From positions 2,666,001-2,730,000 of the forward strand of contig NZ_CP108100.1 in NCBI RefSeq assembly GCF_036195045.1: 64,000 bases of DNA, read 5' to 3'. Both the position numbers and the translations under genes were made by a program. Every line of letters starts with the position of its first letter. The first letter of the stretch is position 1. The notes under the pieces are model-generated. The model made no database searches and had not been told where the DNA came from. It worked only from the letters and a program-made list of their open reading frames with translations. Positions 50,673-59,715 of this stretch are shown piece after piece. The DNA is from Streptomyces sp. NBC_00236 (GTDB lineage: Bacteria; Actinomycetota; Actinomycetes; Streptomycetales; Streptomycetaceae).

Positions 50673-51971
50673 TCAGCGACCCTCGACCGGGACGAAGTCG
50701 CGCAGGACCTCGCCGGTGTAGATCTGGCGCGGGCGGCCGATGCGGGAACCCGGCTCCTTGATCATCTCGTGCCACTGGGCGATCCAGCCCGGAAGGCGGC
50801 CGATCGCGAAGAGCACGGTGAACATCTCGCTCGGGAAGCCCATGGCCCGGTAGATCAGACCGGTGTAGAAGTCCACGTTGGGGTAGAGGTTGCGCGAGAC
50901 GAAGTACTCGTCGGAGAGCGCGTGCTCCTCCAGCTTGAGCGCGATGTCGAGCAGCTCGTCGGACTTGCCGAGCGAGGACAGCACATCGTGGGCCGCGGCC
51001 TTGATGATCTTGGCGCGCGGGTCGAAGGACTTGTACACCCGGTGGCCGAAGCCCATCAGGCGGACGCCGTCCTCCTTGTTCTTCACCTTCTGGATGAAGC
51101 TGTCGACATCGCCACCGTTGGCCTGGATGCCCTCGAGCATCTCCAGCACCGACTGGTTGGCGCCACCGTGCAGGGGGCCCCACAGCGCCGAGATGCCGGC
51201 GGAGATCGAGGCGAACATGTTCGCCTGCGAGGAGCCGACCAGACGCACGGTGGAGGTCGAACAGTTCTGCTCGTGGTCCGCGTGCAGGATGAGCAGCTTC
51301 TCGAGCGCCGAGACGACGACCGGGTCCGGCACGTACTCCTGGGCGGGGACCGAGAAGGTCATGCGCAGGAAGTTCTCGACGTAGCCGAGGTCGTTGCGCG
51401 GGTAGACGAACGGGTGACCGATCGACTTCTTGTACGCGTACGCCGCGATGGTCGGCAGCTTGGCCAGCAGCCGGATCGTCGAGAGGTGGCGCTGCTCCTC
51501 GTCGAACGGGTTGTGGCTGTCCTGGTAGAACGTGGACAGCGCGCTGACGACCGAGGACAGCATGGCCATCGGGTGGGCGTCGCGCGGGAAGCCGTCGAAG
51601 AACCGCTTGACGTCCTCGTGCAGCAGCGTGTGCTGGGTGATCTCGTTCTTGAAGGCCGACAGCTCGTCGACCTTCGGAAGCTCACCGTTGATGAGCGTGT
51701 ACGCGACCTCAAGGAACGTCGACTGCTCGGCGAGCTGCTCGATGGGGTAGCCGCGGTACCGCAGGATGCCCTGCTCGCCGTCGAGGTAGGTGATGGCCGA
51801 TTTATAGGCAGCGGTGTTGCCGTATCCGCTGTCCAGCGTCACCAGACCGGTGTTCGCCCGGAGCTTCCCGATGTCGAAGCCCTTGTCGCCGACGGTGCTG
51901 TCGATCACCGGGTAGGTGTACTCGTCATCGCCGTACCGCAGTACTACAGCGTTGCTGGTGTGCTCGCTCAC
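50673..51971 (-). CDS. gltA: Citrate synthase
   Basis: 432 residues. It condenses oxaloacetate and acetyl-CoA at the entry of the TCA cycle. Catalytic residues appear in LHADHEQNCSTSTVR, LWGPLHGGANQ, MGFGHRVYKSFDPRA and the C-terminal GRPRQIYTG. The length and the N-terminal beta domain (AVVLRYGDDEYTYPVIDST) are of the Gram-negative-like type II class used by Streptomyces (CitA). The GTG start at 51969-51971 has GAGGGA upstream; the upstream in-frame extension was rejected. Confidence 0.95.
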   Translation of the reverse strand: MSEHTSNAVVLRYGDDEYTYPVIDSTVGDKGFDIGKLRANTGLVTLDSGYGNTAAYKSAITYLDGEQGILRYRGYPIEQLAEQSTFLEVAYTLINGELPKVDELSAFKNEITQHTLLHEDVKRFFDGFPRDAHPMAMLSSVVSALSTFYQDSHNPFDEEQRHLSTIRLLAKLPTIAAYAYKKSIGHPFVYPRNDLGYVENFLRMTFSVPAQEYVPDPVVVSALEKLLILHADHEQNCSTSTVRLVGSSQANMFASISAGISALWGPLHGGANQSVLEMLEGIQANGGDVDSFIQKVKNKEDGVRLMGFGHRVYKSFDPRAKIIKAAAHDVLSSLGKSDELLDIALKLEEHALSDEYFVSRNLYPNVDFYTGLIYRAMGFPSEMFTVLFAIGRLPGWIAQWHEMIKEPGSRIGRPRQIYTGEVLRDFVPVEGR

Positions 51972-52168
51972 GTCATCCCTCACCGACGTAGTGCCTCTTC
52001 TTCGAGGTTCCCTGACTGTCTCCACCCTCCCCCATTTGGCTCAGGAGAGTGCACTCGGGGTCGTCCATTGGACCTACTCGCGGCACTGAGTGCCGCGAAC
52101 TTATTCATCCTGCCCCCTTGACTGCGGTTGCGGAAGACCTCCGTGATGTTTCCCACCGATTTGATCGA

Positions 52169-54403
52169 TCATTTTTTCCGAGGAACCTCCGTGGATCCTC
52201 CTTCCGTGCCTCCGCGCAGCCGGTAATCCAGCGCCGTACAACGTCTGCCTGCGGAAACCGTGCGGACCGCCTGGCCGATCGCCTGCCGGGAGCCGACCAG
52301 CACCACGAGCTTCTTCGCCCTCGTCACGGCGGTGTACAGCAGGTTCCGCTGGAGCATCATCCAGGCGCTCTTCGTGACGGGGATGACGACGGCCGGGTAC
52401 TCGCTGCCCTGGGAGCGATGGATCGTCATGGCGTACGCGTGGGACAGCTCGTCGAGCTCGTCGAAGTCGTAGCTGATCTCCTCGTCCTCGTCGGTGAGCA
52501 CGCTCAGCTTCTGTTCGTCCAGGTCGAGGGCGGTGACGACGCCGACGGTGCCGTTGAAGACACCGTTCTCCCCCTTGTCGTAGTTGTTGCGGATCTGGGT
52601 GACCTTGTCGCCGACGCGGAACACCCGGCCGCCGAACCGCTTCTCGGGCAGGTCGGGGCGGCCCGGGGTGATGGCCTGCTGGAGCAGCCCGTTGAGATGA
52701 CCGGCCCCGACCGGGCCGCGGTGCATCGGCGCGAGCACCTGTACGTCCCGGCGCGGGTCGAGCCCGAACTTGGCCGGGATACGACGGGCCGCGACATCCA
52801 CGGCCAGCACCCCGGCGTCCTCCGTCTCGTCCTCCACGAAGAGGAAGAAGTCGCTGAGCCCCTGGGTGAGGGGCGGTACGCCCGAGTTGATGCGGTGGGC
52901 GTTGGTGACGACGCCGGACTGCTGGGCCTGGCGGAAGATGGTGGTCAGCCGGACCGCCGGGACGGGGCTGCCGTCGGCGAGCAGATCCCGCAGCACCTCC
53001 CCCGCGCCGACCGAGGGCAGCTGGTCCACATCGCCGACCAGCAGCAGATGGGCCCCGGGCGCCACGGCCTTGACCAGCTTGTTGGCGAGCAGCAGGTCGA
53101 GCATCGACGCCTCGTCGACGACGACGAGATCGGCGTCGAGCGGCCGGTCCCGGTCGTACGCCGCGTCCCCGCCCGGCTTGAGCTCCAGCAGCCGGTGCAC
53201 GGTGGAGGCCTCGGCCCCGGTCAGCTCGGAGAGCCGCTTCGCCGCCCGCCCCGTGGGCGCCGCCAGCACCACCTTCGCCTTCTTCGCGCGGGCCAGCTCC
53301 ACGATCGACCGGACGGTGAACGACTTCCCGCAGCCCGGCCCGCCGGTCAGCACGGCCACCTTCCGGCTGAGCGCGAGCCGTACGGCGGCCTCCTGCTCGG
53401 GCGCCAGGGTCGCCCCCGTACGCCCGGCGAGCCACTTCAACGCCACGTCCCAGTCCACGTCCCCGAAGGCCGGCATCCGCTCCTCCGGCGTCCGCAGCAG
53501 CCGCCGCACCTGGGCGGCCAGGGCGATCTCGGCCCGGTGGAACGGCACCAGATAGACGGCCGTGATCGGCTCACCGCCTTCGGGCGACGGCACCTTCTCC
53601 CGTACGACACCCTCCGGCTCCGCGGCGAGCTCGGCCAGGCACTCGATGACGAGCCCGGTGTCGACCTGGAGGAGCTTGACCGCGTCCGCGATGAGCCGTT
53701 CCTCGGGCAGGAAGCAGTGCCCCTGATCGCTGGACTGCGACAGCGCGTACTGCAGCCCGGCCTTGACTCGCTCCGGGCTGTCGTGCGGAATGCCGACGGC
53801 CTGGGCGATCCGGTCCGCGGTCAGGAAGCCGATGCCCCAGACGTCGGCGGCCAGCCGGTAGGGCTGGTTCTTCACGACGGAGATCGAGGCGTCCTCGTAC
53901 TTCTTGTAGATACGGACGGCGATGGAGGTCGAGACGCCGACGCTCTGGAGGAAGACCATGACCTCCTTGATCGCCTTCTGCTCCTCCCACGCGGCGGCGA
54001 TCATCTTCGTCCGCTTCGGCCCGAGCCCGGGGACCTCGACCAGACGCTTCGGCTGCTGCTCGATGATGTCGAGGGTGTCCACGCCGAAGTGGGTGGTGAT
54101 CCGGTCGGCCATCACCGGCCCGATGCCCTTGATCAGCCCGGAACCGAGGTAGCGGCGGATGCCCTGGATCGTGGCAGGGAGGATCGTCGTGTAGTTCTCG
54201 ACGGTGAACTGCTTGCCGTACTGCGAGTGCGAGCTCCACCGCCCCTCCATCCGCAGCGACTCACCGGGCTGCGCCCCGAGCAGCGACCCGACGACGGTGA
54301 GCAGGTCGTTGGCACCACGCCCGGTGTCGACGCGCGCGACCGTGTAGCCGTTCTCCTCGTTCGCGTACGTGATGCGCTCGAGTACGCCTTCGAGGACGGC
54401 CAT
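52169..54403 (-). CDS. recD2: RecD2-type ATP-dependent DNA helicase
   Basis: 744 residues. An N-terminal OB-like part (VLERITYANEENGYTVARVD) and a helix-hairpin-helix region (VPGLGPKRTKMI) precede the SF1B helicase core: Walker A GGPGCGKS, VVLAAPTGRAAKRL (Ia), VVDEASML (II), GDVDQLPSVGAG (III), TTIFRQA (IV), HRSQGSEYP (V) and YTAVTRAKK (VI). It moves 5' to 3' and functions outside RecBCD. The start is taken at MAVLEGV; an ATG 16 codons upstream is in frame. Confidence 0.93.
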   Translation of the reverse strand: MAVLEGVLERITYANEENGYTVARVDTGRGANDLLTVVGSLLGAQPGESLRMEGRWSSHSQYGKQFTVENYTTILPATIQGIRRYLGSGLIKGIGPVMADRITTHFGVDTLDIIEQQPKRLVEVPGLGPKRTKMIAAAWEEQKAIKEVMVFLQSVGVSTSIAVRIYKKYEDASISVVKNQPYRLAADVWGIGFLTADRIAQAVGIPHDSPERVKAGLQYALSQSSDQGHCFLPEERLIADAVKLLQVDTGLVIECLAELAAEPEGVVREKVPSPEGGEPITAVYLVPFHRAEIALAAQVRRLLRTPEERMPAFGDVDWDVALKWLAGRTGATLAPEQEAAVRLALSRKVAVLTGGPGCGKSFTVRSIVELARAKKAKVVLAAPTGRAAKRLSELTGAEASTVHRLLELKPGGDAAYDRDRPLDADLVVVDEASMLDLLLANKLVKAVAPGAHLLLVGDVDQLPSVGAGEVLRDLLADGSPVPAVRLTTIFRQAQQSGVVTNAHRINSGVPPLTQGLSDFFLFVEDETEDAGVLAVDVAARRIPAKFGLDPRRDVQVLAPMHRGPVGAGHLNGLLQQAITPGRPDLPEKRFGGRVFRVGDKVTQIRNNYDKGENGVFNGTVGVVTALDLDEQKLSVLTDEDEEISYDFDELDELSHAYAMTIHRSQGSEYPAVVIPVTKSAWMMLQRNLLYTAVTRAKKLVVLVGSRQAIGQAVRTVSAGRRCTALDYRLRGGTEGGSTEVPRKK

Positions 54404-54494
54404 GTTCGGTGCGGGCGATGTCGTGGAGGACGTCGTGGAGGACCTGGTGGACATGGTCGTGACGGTACCGGGCGGGGCTGACATAGCGGGGGGA

Positions 54495-54701
54495 ATGACC
54501 ATCGAGGACTGGAAAACCATTGGCGACATGATCGGTGCGGCCGTGCTGCCCCCGAAGGAGCGCCCCGACCCGGTGGACGCCCTGGCCGTGTTCGTCGCAG
54601 CCGCCCACGGCGGAGGCACCGTGCTGACCTCGGACACCCATGACATCGAGGCGTACGCCGCCACGTTGCCGGGGGCCGACGTGTCGGCCGTGGCCGTCTG
54701 A
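54495..54701 (+). pseudogene. PIN-domain toxin remnant
   Basis: 68 codons from an ATG after GGGGGGA. The text DPVDALAVFVAAAHGGGTVLTSDTHDIEAYAATLPG matches the last third of PIN-domain ribonucleases (described by its order: D-ALAV helix, TVLTSD strand with acidic residue, DIEAYA helix). The N-terminal catalytic Asp part is missing and no antitoxin gene is nearby. It lies head to head with recD2. Probably a decayed VapC-like gene. Confidence 0.6.
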
Positions 54702-54730
54702 CCCCGGCCGGGCAGGTCAGCCGGGCGAGG

Positions 54731-55381
54731 TCAGCCGGCCACCGCCGTGAGCGAGCGCCGGTGCTTCGGGGTCTCGATCTCGTCGATCAGCGCGACCGCC
54801 AGGTCGGCGTAGGAGAAGGACGGGGCGCCGTCGGCGATCACCTGCTCGCCGCCCGTCCGGTACCGGCCGGTCCTCGGCGCCGCGTCGTCCAGCATCACGG
54901 GCGGCGGGGCGATGACGAGCCAGTCGATGTCCGTCTCGGCGGCGCGGAGCACGTCGAGTTCGGCGGAGTGCCCGAGCGAGAAGGCCCGCGCCTCCTCGGG
55001 GAAGCCGGGGGCGTCGTGGACGGCCACGCCGGGCGCGGTCTCCAGTACGGACCCGATGCCGATGAGCACCAGTCGCCCGACGCCCGCCCGGGCCAGCCCG
55101 TCGAGCAGGGCGTGGGTCGCGCTCACATAGAAGTCCCGCGACGGCACGTCCATCCGGCCGGCCGCGTTGATCGCGGCGTCGTGTCCGGCTGCGGTCCCGG
55201 CGACGCTGTCCGCCTGGGTGACATCACCGACGACGACGCTGACACCGTCAGCGGTCGGCCCCTTGTACGCGGCCACGTCCCGCACGACCGCCGTGACCTG
55301 ATGCCCGCGCGCGACGGCCTCCGCGACCGCCCTCCGGCCCGCACGTCCGCCCGCTCCGAAAACGACGATTCTGCTGCCCAT
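54731..55381 (-). CDS. NAD(P)-binding oxidoreductase, NmrA/YwnB-like
   Basis: 216 residues. The Rossmann motif VVFGAGGRAGRRAV and VVRDVAAYKG begin the domain; later GRLVLIGIGSV and WLVIAPPPVML fit atypical SDRs of the NAD(P)H-binding type that act as redox sensors or reductases. It is divergent from the HxlR regulator with about 100 bp between, which is the usual layout for an HxlR-controlled reductase. The ATG (55379-55381) has GAGGGG upstream. Confidence 0.85.
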   Translation of the reverse strand: MGSRIVVFGAGGRAGRRAVAEAVARGHQVTAVVRDVAAYKGPTADGVSVVVGDVTQADSVAGTAAGHDAAINAAGRMDVPSRDFYVSATHALLDGLARAGVGRLVLIGIGSVLETAPGVAVHDAPGFPEEARAFSLGHSAELDVLRAAETDIDWLVIAPPPVMLDDAAPRTGRYRTGGEQVIADGAPSFSYADLAVALIDEIETPKHRRSLTAVAG

Positions 55382-55482
55382 GGGGTTCCCCTCACCAAGG
55401 CCCGCGGACCGCAGGCCGATGCAGCGGACGCTAGCCCCGCACCCCATGGTTTCCGCAACGATAGTTACGTACGCTCGTCGGC

Positions 55483-55884
55483 GTGAGCCAACCACTTGAT
55501 CCCGAAATGTTCACGGGCTGCTCCCACCACACCTCGCCGTTGCGCATCGGCGGCAAATGGACCGCCCGGATCATCAGGTGCCTGGAGGCCGGCCCCCGGC
55601 GCTTCTCCGAACTGGAGGTCCCGCTGCGCGGCATCACGCCCAAGGTGCTGACCGAGACGCTGCGGTCGATGGAACGGGACGGCCTGGTCACCCGTACCGT
55701 CGGTGGCGGGATCCCGCCCCGGGTGGACTACGAACTGAGCGCTCTCGGCCGGTCGCTGCTCACCCCGATGGCCGCCTGCTGCGCGTGGGCGGCGGCGCAT
55801 CTGCCGGAACTGGAGGACGCGCGGGAGGCGTACGAGGGCAACCTTGCCCCCGCGCCCCTGCCCGAGGCGGCCACCGGGCGGTGA
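55483..55884 (+). CDS. HxlR family transcriptional regulator
   Basis: 133 residues. A winged helix of the HxlR (MarR-like) type: IGGKWTARIIRCLEAGPRRFSELEVPLRGITPKVLTETLRSMERDGLV is its core (one domain, residues ~23-70), with Cys14 (TGCSHH) in the position where HxlR/YodB proteins sense electrophiles or oxidants. The GTG start is at 55483. It probably regulates the divergent NmrA-like reductase. Confidence 0.87.
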   Translation: MSQPLDPEMFTGCSHHTSPLRIGGKWTARIIRCLEAGPRRFSELEVPLRGITPKVLTETLRSMERDGLVTRTVGGGIPPRVDYELSALGRSLLTPMAACCAWAAAHLPELEDAREAYEGNLAPAPLPEAATGR

Positions 55885-56040
55885 CCGGTCCGCCCTGCTG
55901 CCGGGGCCCTGTCCCAGCACGGACTTCGACCCGCGTTCCCGGACTGCTTTCCCGGACAGCGGACGGCGGGTCCGGAAGCCCCAACTGCCCTGCCGGATGA
56001 GGCAGGTCCGTGAACGAACAGCGTTCAGCGCCGTCCACGG

Positions 56041-56850
56041 TCAGCCGCCGCTTCCAGCCGTCCGGCCGCTCACCGCCCAGGCCCGGGCCGTGAGCGCGAT
56101 GGATCCGTCCGGCCCTCCGGGGACAGCCGCGCCGAGTGCGTCACGTACCCGGTCCCGGTGGGCGGGCGGGAGGGCGGACACATAGGTCGGTGCAGGGCCC
56201 TGCCCTGCCAGGAACGGGTCCCACAGATCGGCGAAGTCGGTGAAGACGGTGGCCACTTCGACCGAGGTGGCCGACACATCGACGAGCCCGGCCTCGGCCC
56301 ATACCGCGCGCAGCCGCTCCGGACGGCACACGGGGAACCGGCGCGCCTCGTCCCGTGCGGAAGCGGCCGCATCCACCGTGATGGCGGCGTCCCAGAAGCG
56401 GCGGATGAGCTCCATGCCGTCGGCGTAGTCCCACACGTACGCCGCGATCAGGCCGCCCGGCCCGACCACCCGGGCCATCTCCGCCACCGCCGCACCGGGT
56501 GCGGGAAGGAAGTTCAGGGCCAGGCCACTGACAGCCACGTCGCACGCTTCGTCGCGCACCGGGAGCGACATCGCGTCCGCCACGGTGAAGTACGTGGAAA
56601 CCGGCGCCGTGGCTCGGGCCGAGGCCACGAACCCCTCCGACCGGTCGACCCCCACCACCGACCGAGGCGCGCACCGGGCCGTCACCACCGCCGACAGCAC
56701 ACCGGTACCGCATCCCACGTCCACCCACCGCAGCCCGTCCGGACAGTCGAGCCACGCCGTGAACTCCTCCGCGACAAGCCGACTCCACCGGCCCATGTAC
56801 CGCTCGTAGGCGGCCCCGGTCGTCCACACGTCGAACCGCTGGCCAGTCAT
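56041..56850 (-). CDS. Class I SAM-dependent methyltransferase
   Basis: 269 residues. Motif I VDVGCGTGVLSAVV, motif II around VADAMSLPVRDEACDVAVSG, and VGPGGLIAAYVWDY are typical of UbiE/COQ5-like small-molecule methyltransferases. The substrate is unknown. The ATG is at 56848-56850. The convergent HxlR gene ends about 155 bp away. It lies 29 bp downstream of the cupin on the same strand, so the two may be co-transcribed. Confidence 0.87.
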   Translation of the reverse strand: MTGQRFDVWTTGAAYERYMGRWSRLVAEEFTAWLDCPDGLRWVDVGCGTGVLSAVVTARCAPRSVVGVDRSEGFVASARATAPVSTYFTVADAMSLPVRDEACDVAVSGLALNFLPAPGAAVAEMARVVGPGGLIAAYVWDYADGMELIRRFWDAAITVDAAASARDEARRFPVCRPERLRAVWAEAGLVDVSATSVEVATVFTDFADLWDPFLAGQGPAPTYVSALPPAHRDRVRDALGAAVPGGPDGSIALTARAWAVSGRTAGSGG

Positions 56851-56879
56851 GGCACCACGGCCCCCGCCCGGCATCACAC

Positions 56880-57245
56880 CTACTGACGGGCGCCCTTGAT
56901 GTGGTCGATGACCTCGTTGAAATCCTTCGTGGGGGAGAAGTCCATGTACTCACAGTCCTCAAGCGCTTCCGGGGCATGCCCAGGGGCCCAGTAGAACGCC
57001 TGCCCCGCCTCGTAGATCTCGTCCCCGTGCTGCGTCCGCATCTTCAGGCGGCCCTTGAACAGGTATCCCCAGTGGGGGCACGGGCACAGGTCGTCGGGCA
57101 GCCCCTTGAGGGCGGGCGCCATGTCCGTGCCCTTGGGGAACTTCGCGAACGCGACGGCCATGTCTCCCCCGATGTCCTGCAAGCGCAACTCCACGCCGCC
57201 GTCCTCGATCGCGACGGGAGCGTCGTTCCGTGTCGTCGTCGGCAT
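56880..57245 (-). CDS. Cupin-domain protein
   Basis: 121 residues. A single cupin barrel: CPCPHWGYLFKGRLKMRT carries the first motif (one His, with two Cys nearby) and EIYEAGQAFYWAPGHAPEAL the second (His). The metal set looks incomplete, so it may bind a ligand rather than catalyse. GGAGG precedes the ATG. It is possibly in an operon with the methyltransferase. Confidence 0.8.
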   Translation of the reverse strand: MPTTTRNDAPVAIEDGGVELRLQDIGGDMAVAFAKFPKGTDMAPALKGLPDDLCPCPHWGYLFKGRLKMRTQHGDEIYEAGQAFYWAPGHAPEALEDCEYMDFSPTKDFNEVIDHIKGARQ

Positions 57246-57666
57246 CACTCCTCCGTTTCCGGCCCCTTCGGGACCTGCGGACTCGTTCCCTTCAAGCCTG
57301 GGCCCGATGGTTCCGCCGCGCGACATATGGGGCGACAGCCGACGGAGGAGACGCCTGGGCAAGGCCGGCCGCATCTTCGGCTCGCGCTCGCCCAGCGGCA
57401 TCCTGACCTTGATCCCGGTCGCCGCCGCACCCCCGCGCAGGTCATCCGGCGCCCGGTCGGTCAGCCGAGCTCGACCGACTACAGCGAAACGGGGCCCGGT
57501 CCTCGGACCGAGCCCCTCTCGCTCTCCCCCTGTCAGGCGCCTCCCGATCCCCCCGGACCCCTCCCCGGAAGCTCCTGACTACACATACGACACGGCAGGG
57601 CACGGAAGGGTTGCACGCCGGGGCAATCTTTTTGCCCCGGCGGCCGGGTCGGCCCGGCGTACGGGT
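57246..57666. other. Intergenic region with two hairpins
   Basis: 421 bp between co-directional genes without a supported gene. Hairpin 57491-57516 has GGGGC-GGTCC/GGACC-GCCCC; hairpin 57618-57640 has CCGGGGCAA / TTGCCCCGG around TCTTT. The second lies just after the sugar cluster's last gene and is its likely terminator. The cupin promoter is also here. Confidence 0.6.
57618..57640 (-). terminator. Terminator of the sugar catabolism operon
   Basis: Nine-base perfect stem CCGGGGCAA/TTGCCCCGG with a 5-nt loop, 27 bp beyond the stop of the isomerase gene. Confidence 0.7.
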
Positions 57667-58494
57667 TCAGCAGGCGTGCTCCGCGTAACGGGCGGCGACC
57701 TCGGCCAGGACCTCCGCGCCGTCGCGTGCCCACAGGTCCTCGTTGAAGATCTCCACCTCGATCGGGCCGTCGAAGCCGGTGGCCTCCACCGCCGTGCGGA
57801 AGCCACGGAAGTCCACACTGCCGTCGCCGAGTTGGCCACGGCCCAGCAGGACGCCCGCCGGGAGCGGGGTGATCCAGTCGGCGAGCTGGAAGGAGTGGAT
57901 CCGGCCCGCCGCGCCCGCCCGGGCGATCTGGGCGGGAGCCTGGTCGTCCCACCAGAGGTGGTACGTGTCGACGACCACGCCGACCTGGTCGGCCGGGAAG
58001 CGTTCCGCGATGTCCAGGGCCTGCGACAGGGTGGAGACCACGCAGCGGTCCGAGGCGAACATCGGGTGCAGCGGCTCGATGGCCAGGCGTACGCCTCGTT
58101 CGGCCGCGTAGGGAGCCAGTTCGGCCAGGGCGTCCGCGATGCGTTCGCGGGCGCCGTACAGGTCCTTGCTGCCCTCCGGGAGGCCGCCCGAGACCAGGAC
58201 CAGGGTGTCCGTGGACAGACCCGCCGCCTCGTCGAGCGCCGCACGGTTGTCGTCCAGGGCGCGGGCCCGCTCGGCCGGGTCGAGGGCGGTGAAGAAGCCG
58301 CCCCGGCAGAGGCTGGTGACGGACAGGCCGGAGTCGGCGAGGAGACGGGCGGTCGCCTCCACGCCGTACTCCTGGACGGGGGCCCGCCACAGGCCGACCT
58401 TGTCGACGCCCGCCTTCGCGCAGCCCTCGGCCAGCTCGGGCAGCGACCACTGCTTGATGGTCTCCTGGTTGATGGAGAGACGGCCGTCGCTCAT
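57667..58494 (-). CDS. Sugar phosphate isomerase/epimerase (TIM barrel)
   Basis: 275 residues of the AP-endonuclease-2/xylose-isomerase-like TIM barrel. Metal ligands are suggested by LAIEPLHPM (Glu), VVDTYHLWW (Asp, His), IHSFQLADW (His, Asp) and VEIFNED (Glu). It would isomerise or epimerise a sugar or keto-sugar in the cytoplasm. The ATG (58492-58494) overlaps the DUF993 stop (ATGA). Last gene of the operon. Confidence 0.87.
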   Translation of the reverse strand: MSDGRLSINQETIKQWSLPELAEGCAKAGVDKVGLWRAPVQEYGVEATARLLADSGLSVTSLCRGGFFTALDPAERARALDDNRAALDEAAGLSTDTLVLVSGGLPEGSKDLYGARERIADALAELAPYAAERGVRLAIEPLHPMFASDRCVVSTLSQALDIAERFPADQVGVVVDTYHLWWDDQAPAQIARAGAAGRIHSFQLADWITPLPAGVLLGRGQLGDGSVDFRGFRTAVEATGFDGPIEVEIFNEDLWARDGAEVLAEVAARYAEHAC

Positions 58495-59636
58495 CGGGTG
58501 CCTCCGTTGACCGTGAGGAACGCGCGCATGCGGGACTCGGCCCGTTCCGGGTCGGGGAACAGGCCCAGGGTGTCGGCCAGTTCGTAGGCCTTCGCCAGGT
58601 GCGGCAGTGAGCGGGCCGACTGCAGGCCGCCCACCATCGTGAAGTGGTCCTGGTGGCCGGCCAGCCAGGCGAGGAACACCACGCCCGTCTTGTAGTAGCG
58701 GGTGGGTGCCTGGAAGAGGTGGCGGGACAACTCGACCGTCGGGTCGAGGAGTTCACGGAAGCCCTTGGTGTCTCCGGTGTCCAGGACCCGTACCGCGTGC
58801 GCGGCCAGCGGGCCGAGCGGGTCGAAGATGCCGAGCAGTGCGTGGCTGAACCCCCGGTCGTCGCCGGCGATCAGCTCGGGGTAGTTGAAGTCGTCCCCGG
58901 TGTAGCAGCGCACTCCGCCCGGCAGTCGGCGGCGGACGTCGATCTCGCGCTCCGCGTCGAGGAGTGAGATCTTGATGCCGTCGACCTTGTCGGGGTGTTC
59001 GGCGATGACCTGGAGGAAGGTGTCGGTCGCCGCGTCCAGGTCGGTGGAGCCCCAGTAGCCGTCCAGCGCGGGGTCGAACATCGGGCCCAGCCAGTGCAGG
59101 ATGACCGGTTCGGTGGCCTGGCGCAGGAGGTGCGCGTACGTGTCCAGGTAGTCCTGCGGGCTCTTCGCCGCGGCGGCGAGTGCGCGGGACGCCATCAGGA
59201 TGGCCTGGGCGCCGCTCTCCTCGACGAGGGCGAGCTGCTCCTCGTACGCGGAACGCACCTCGGCGAGCGTGGCCGGGCCGGCGGGGAGCTGGTCGGTGCC
59301 GACGCCGCAGGCGATGGCCCCGCCGACGGACCTGGCCTCGGCGGCCGAGCGGCGGATCAGCTCGGCGGCGCCCGCCCAGTCCAGGCCCATGCCGCGCTGG
59401 GCGGTGTCCATCGCCTCGGCGACGCCCAGGCCGTGCGACCAGAGGTGGCGGCGGAAGGCGAGGGTGGCGTCCCAGTCGACGGCGGCCGGGGAGTCGGGGC
59501 TGATGTCGGCGTACGGGTCGGCGACGACGTGCGCGGCGGAGAAGACCGTACGGGAGGCGAGCGGCGCTCCGCCGGGGGCGAGGTCGAACGGGGTGGTGCG
59601 GGGCTCGTACCGGCCCTGCGGAAGGTGGATGGTCAC
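58491..59636 (-). CDS. DUF993 protein (dihydrodipicolinate synthase-like)
   Basis: 381 residues. DUF993 proteins are TIM barrels related to the DapA aldolase superfamily. Here VILHWLGPMFDPALDGYWGS and KVDGIKISLLDAEREIDVRR, with a Lys in GIKIS at the Schiff-base position, support an aldolase or lyase chemistry. It starts at GTG 59636 with GGAG upstream. Gene order with Gfo/Idh and isomerase implies a role in breaking down an oxidised sugar. Confidence 0.85.
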   Translation of the reverse strand: MTIHLPQGRYEPRTTPFDLAPGGAPLASRTVFSAAHVVADPYADISPDSPAAVDWDATLAFRRHLWSHGLGVAEAMDTAQRGMGLDWAGAAELIRRSAAEARSVGGAIACGVGTDQLPAGPATLAEVRSAYEEQLALVEESGAQAILMASRALAAAAKSPQDYLDTYAHLLRQATEPVILHWLGPMFDPALDGYWGSTDLDAATDTFLQVIAEHPDKVDGIKISLLDAEREIDVRRRLPGGVRCYTGDDFNYPELIAGDDRGFSHALLGIFDPLGPLAAHAVRVLDTGDTKGFRELLDPTVELSRHLFQAPTRYYKTGVVFLAWLAGHQDHFTMVGGLQSARSLPHLAKAYELADTLGLFPDPERAESRMRAFLTVNGGTR

Positions 59637-59715
59637 GAGGTCAACTCCGGTGATTCCTGCGGGAGGTGGCAGCTCGCGAGGTGATCTCCGAGGCCCCCTG
59701 ACAGAAGGTGGCAGG

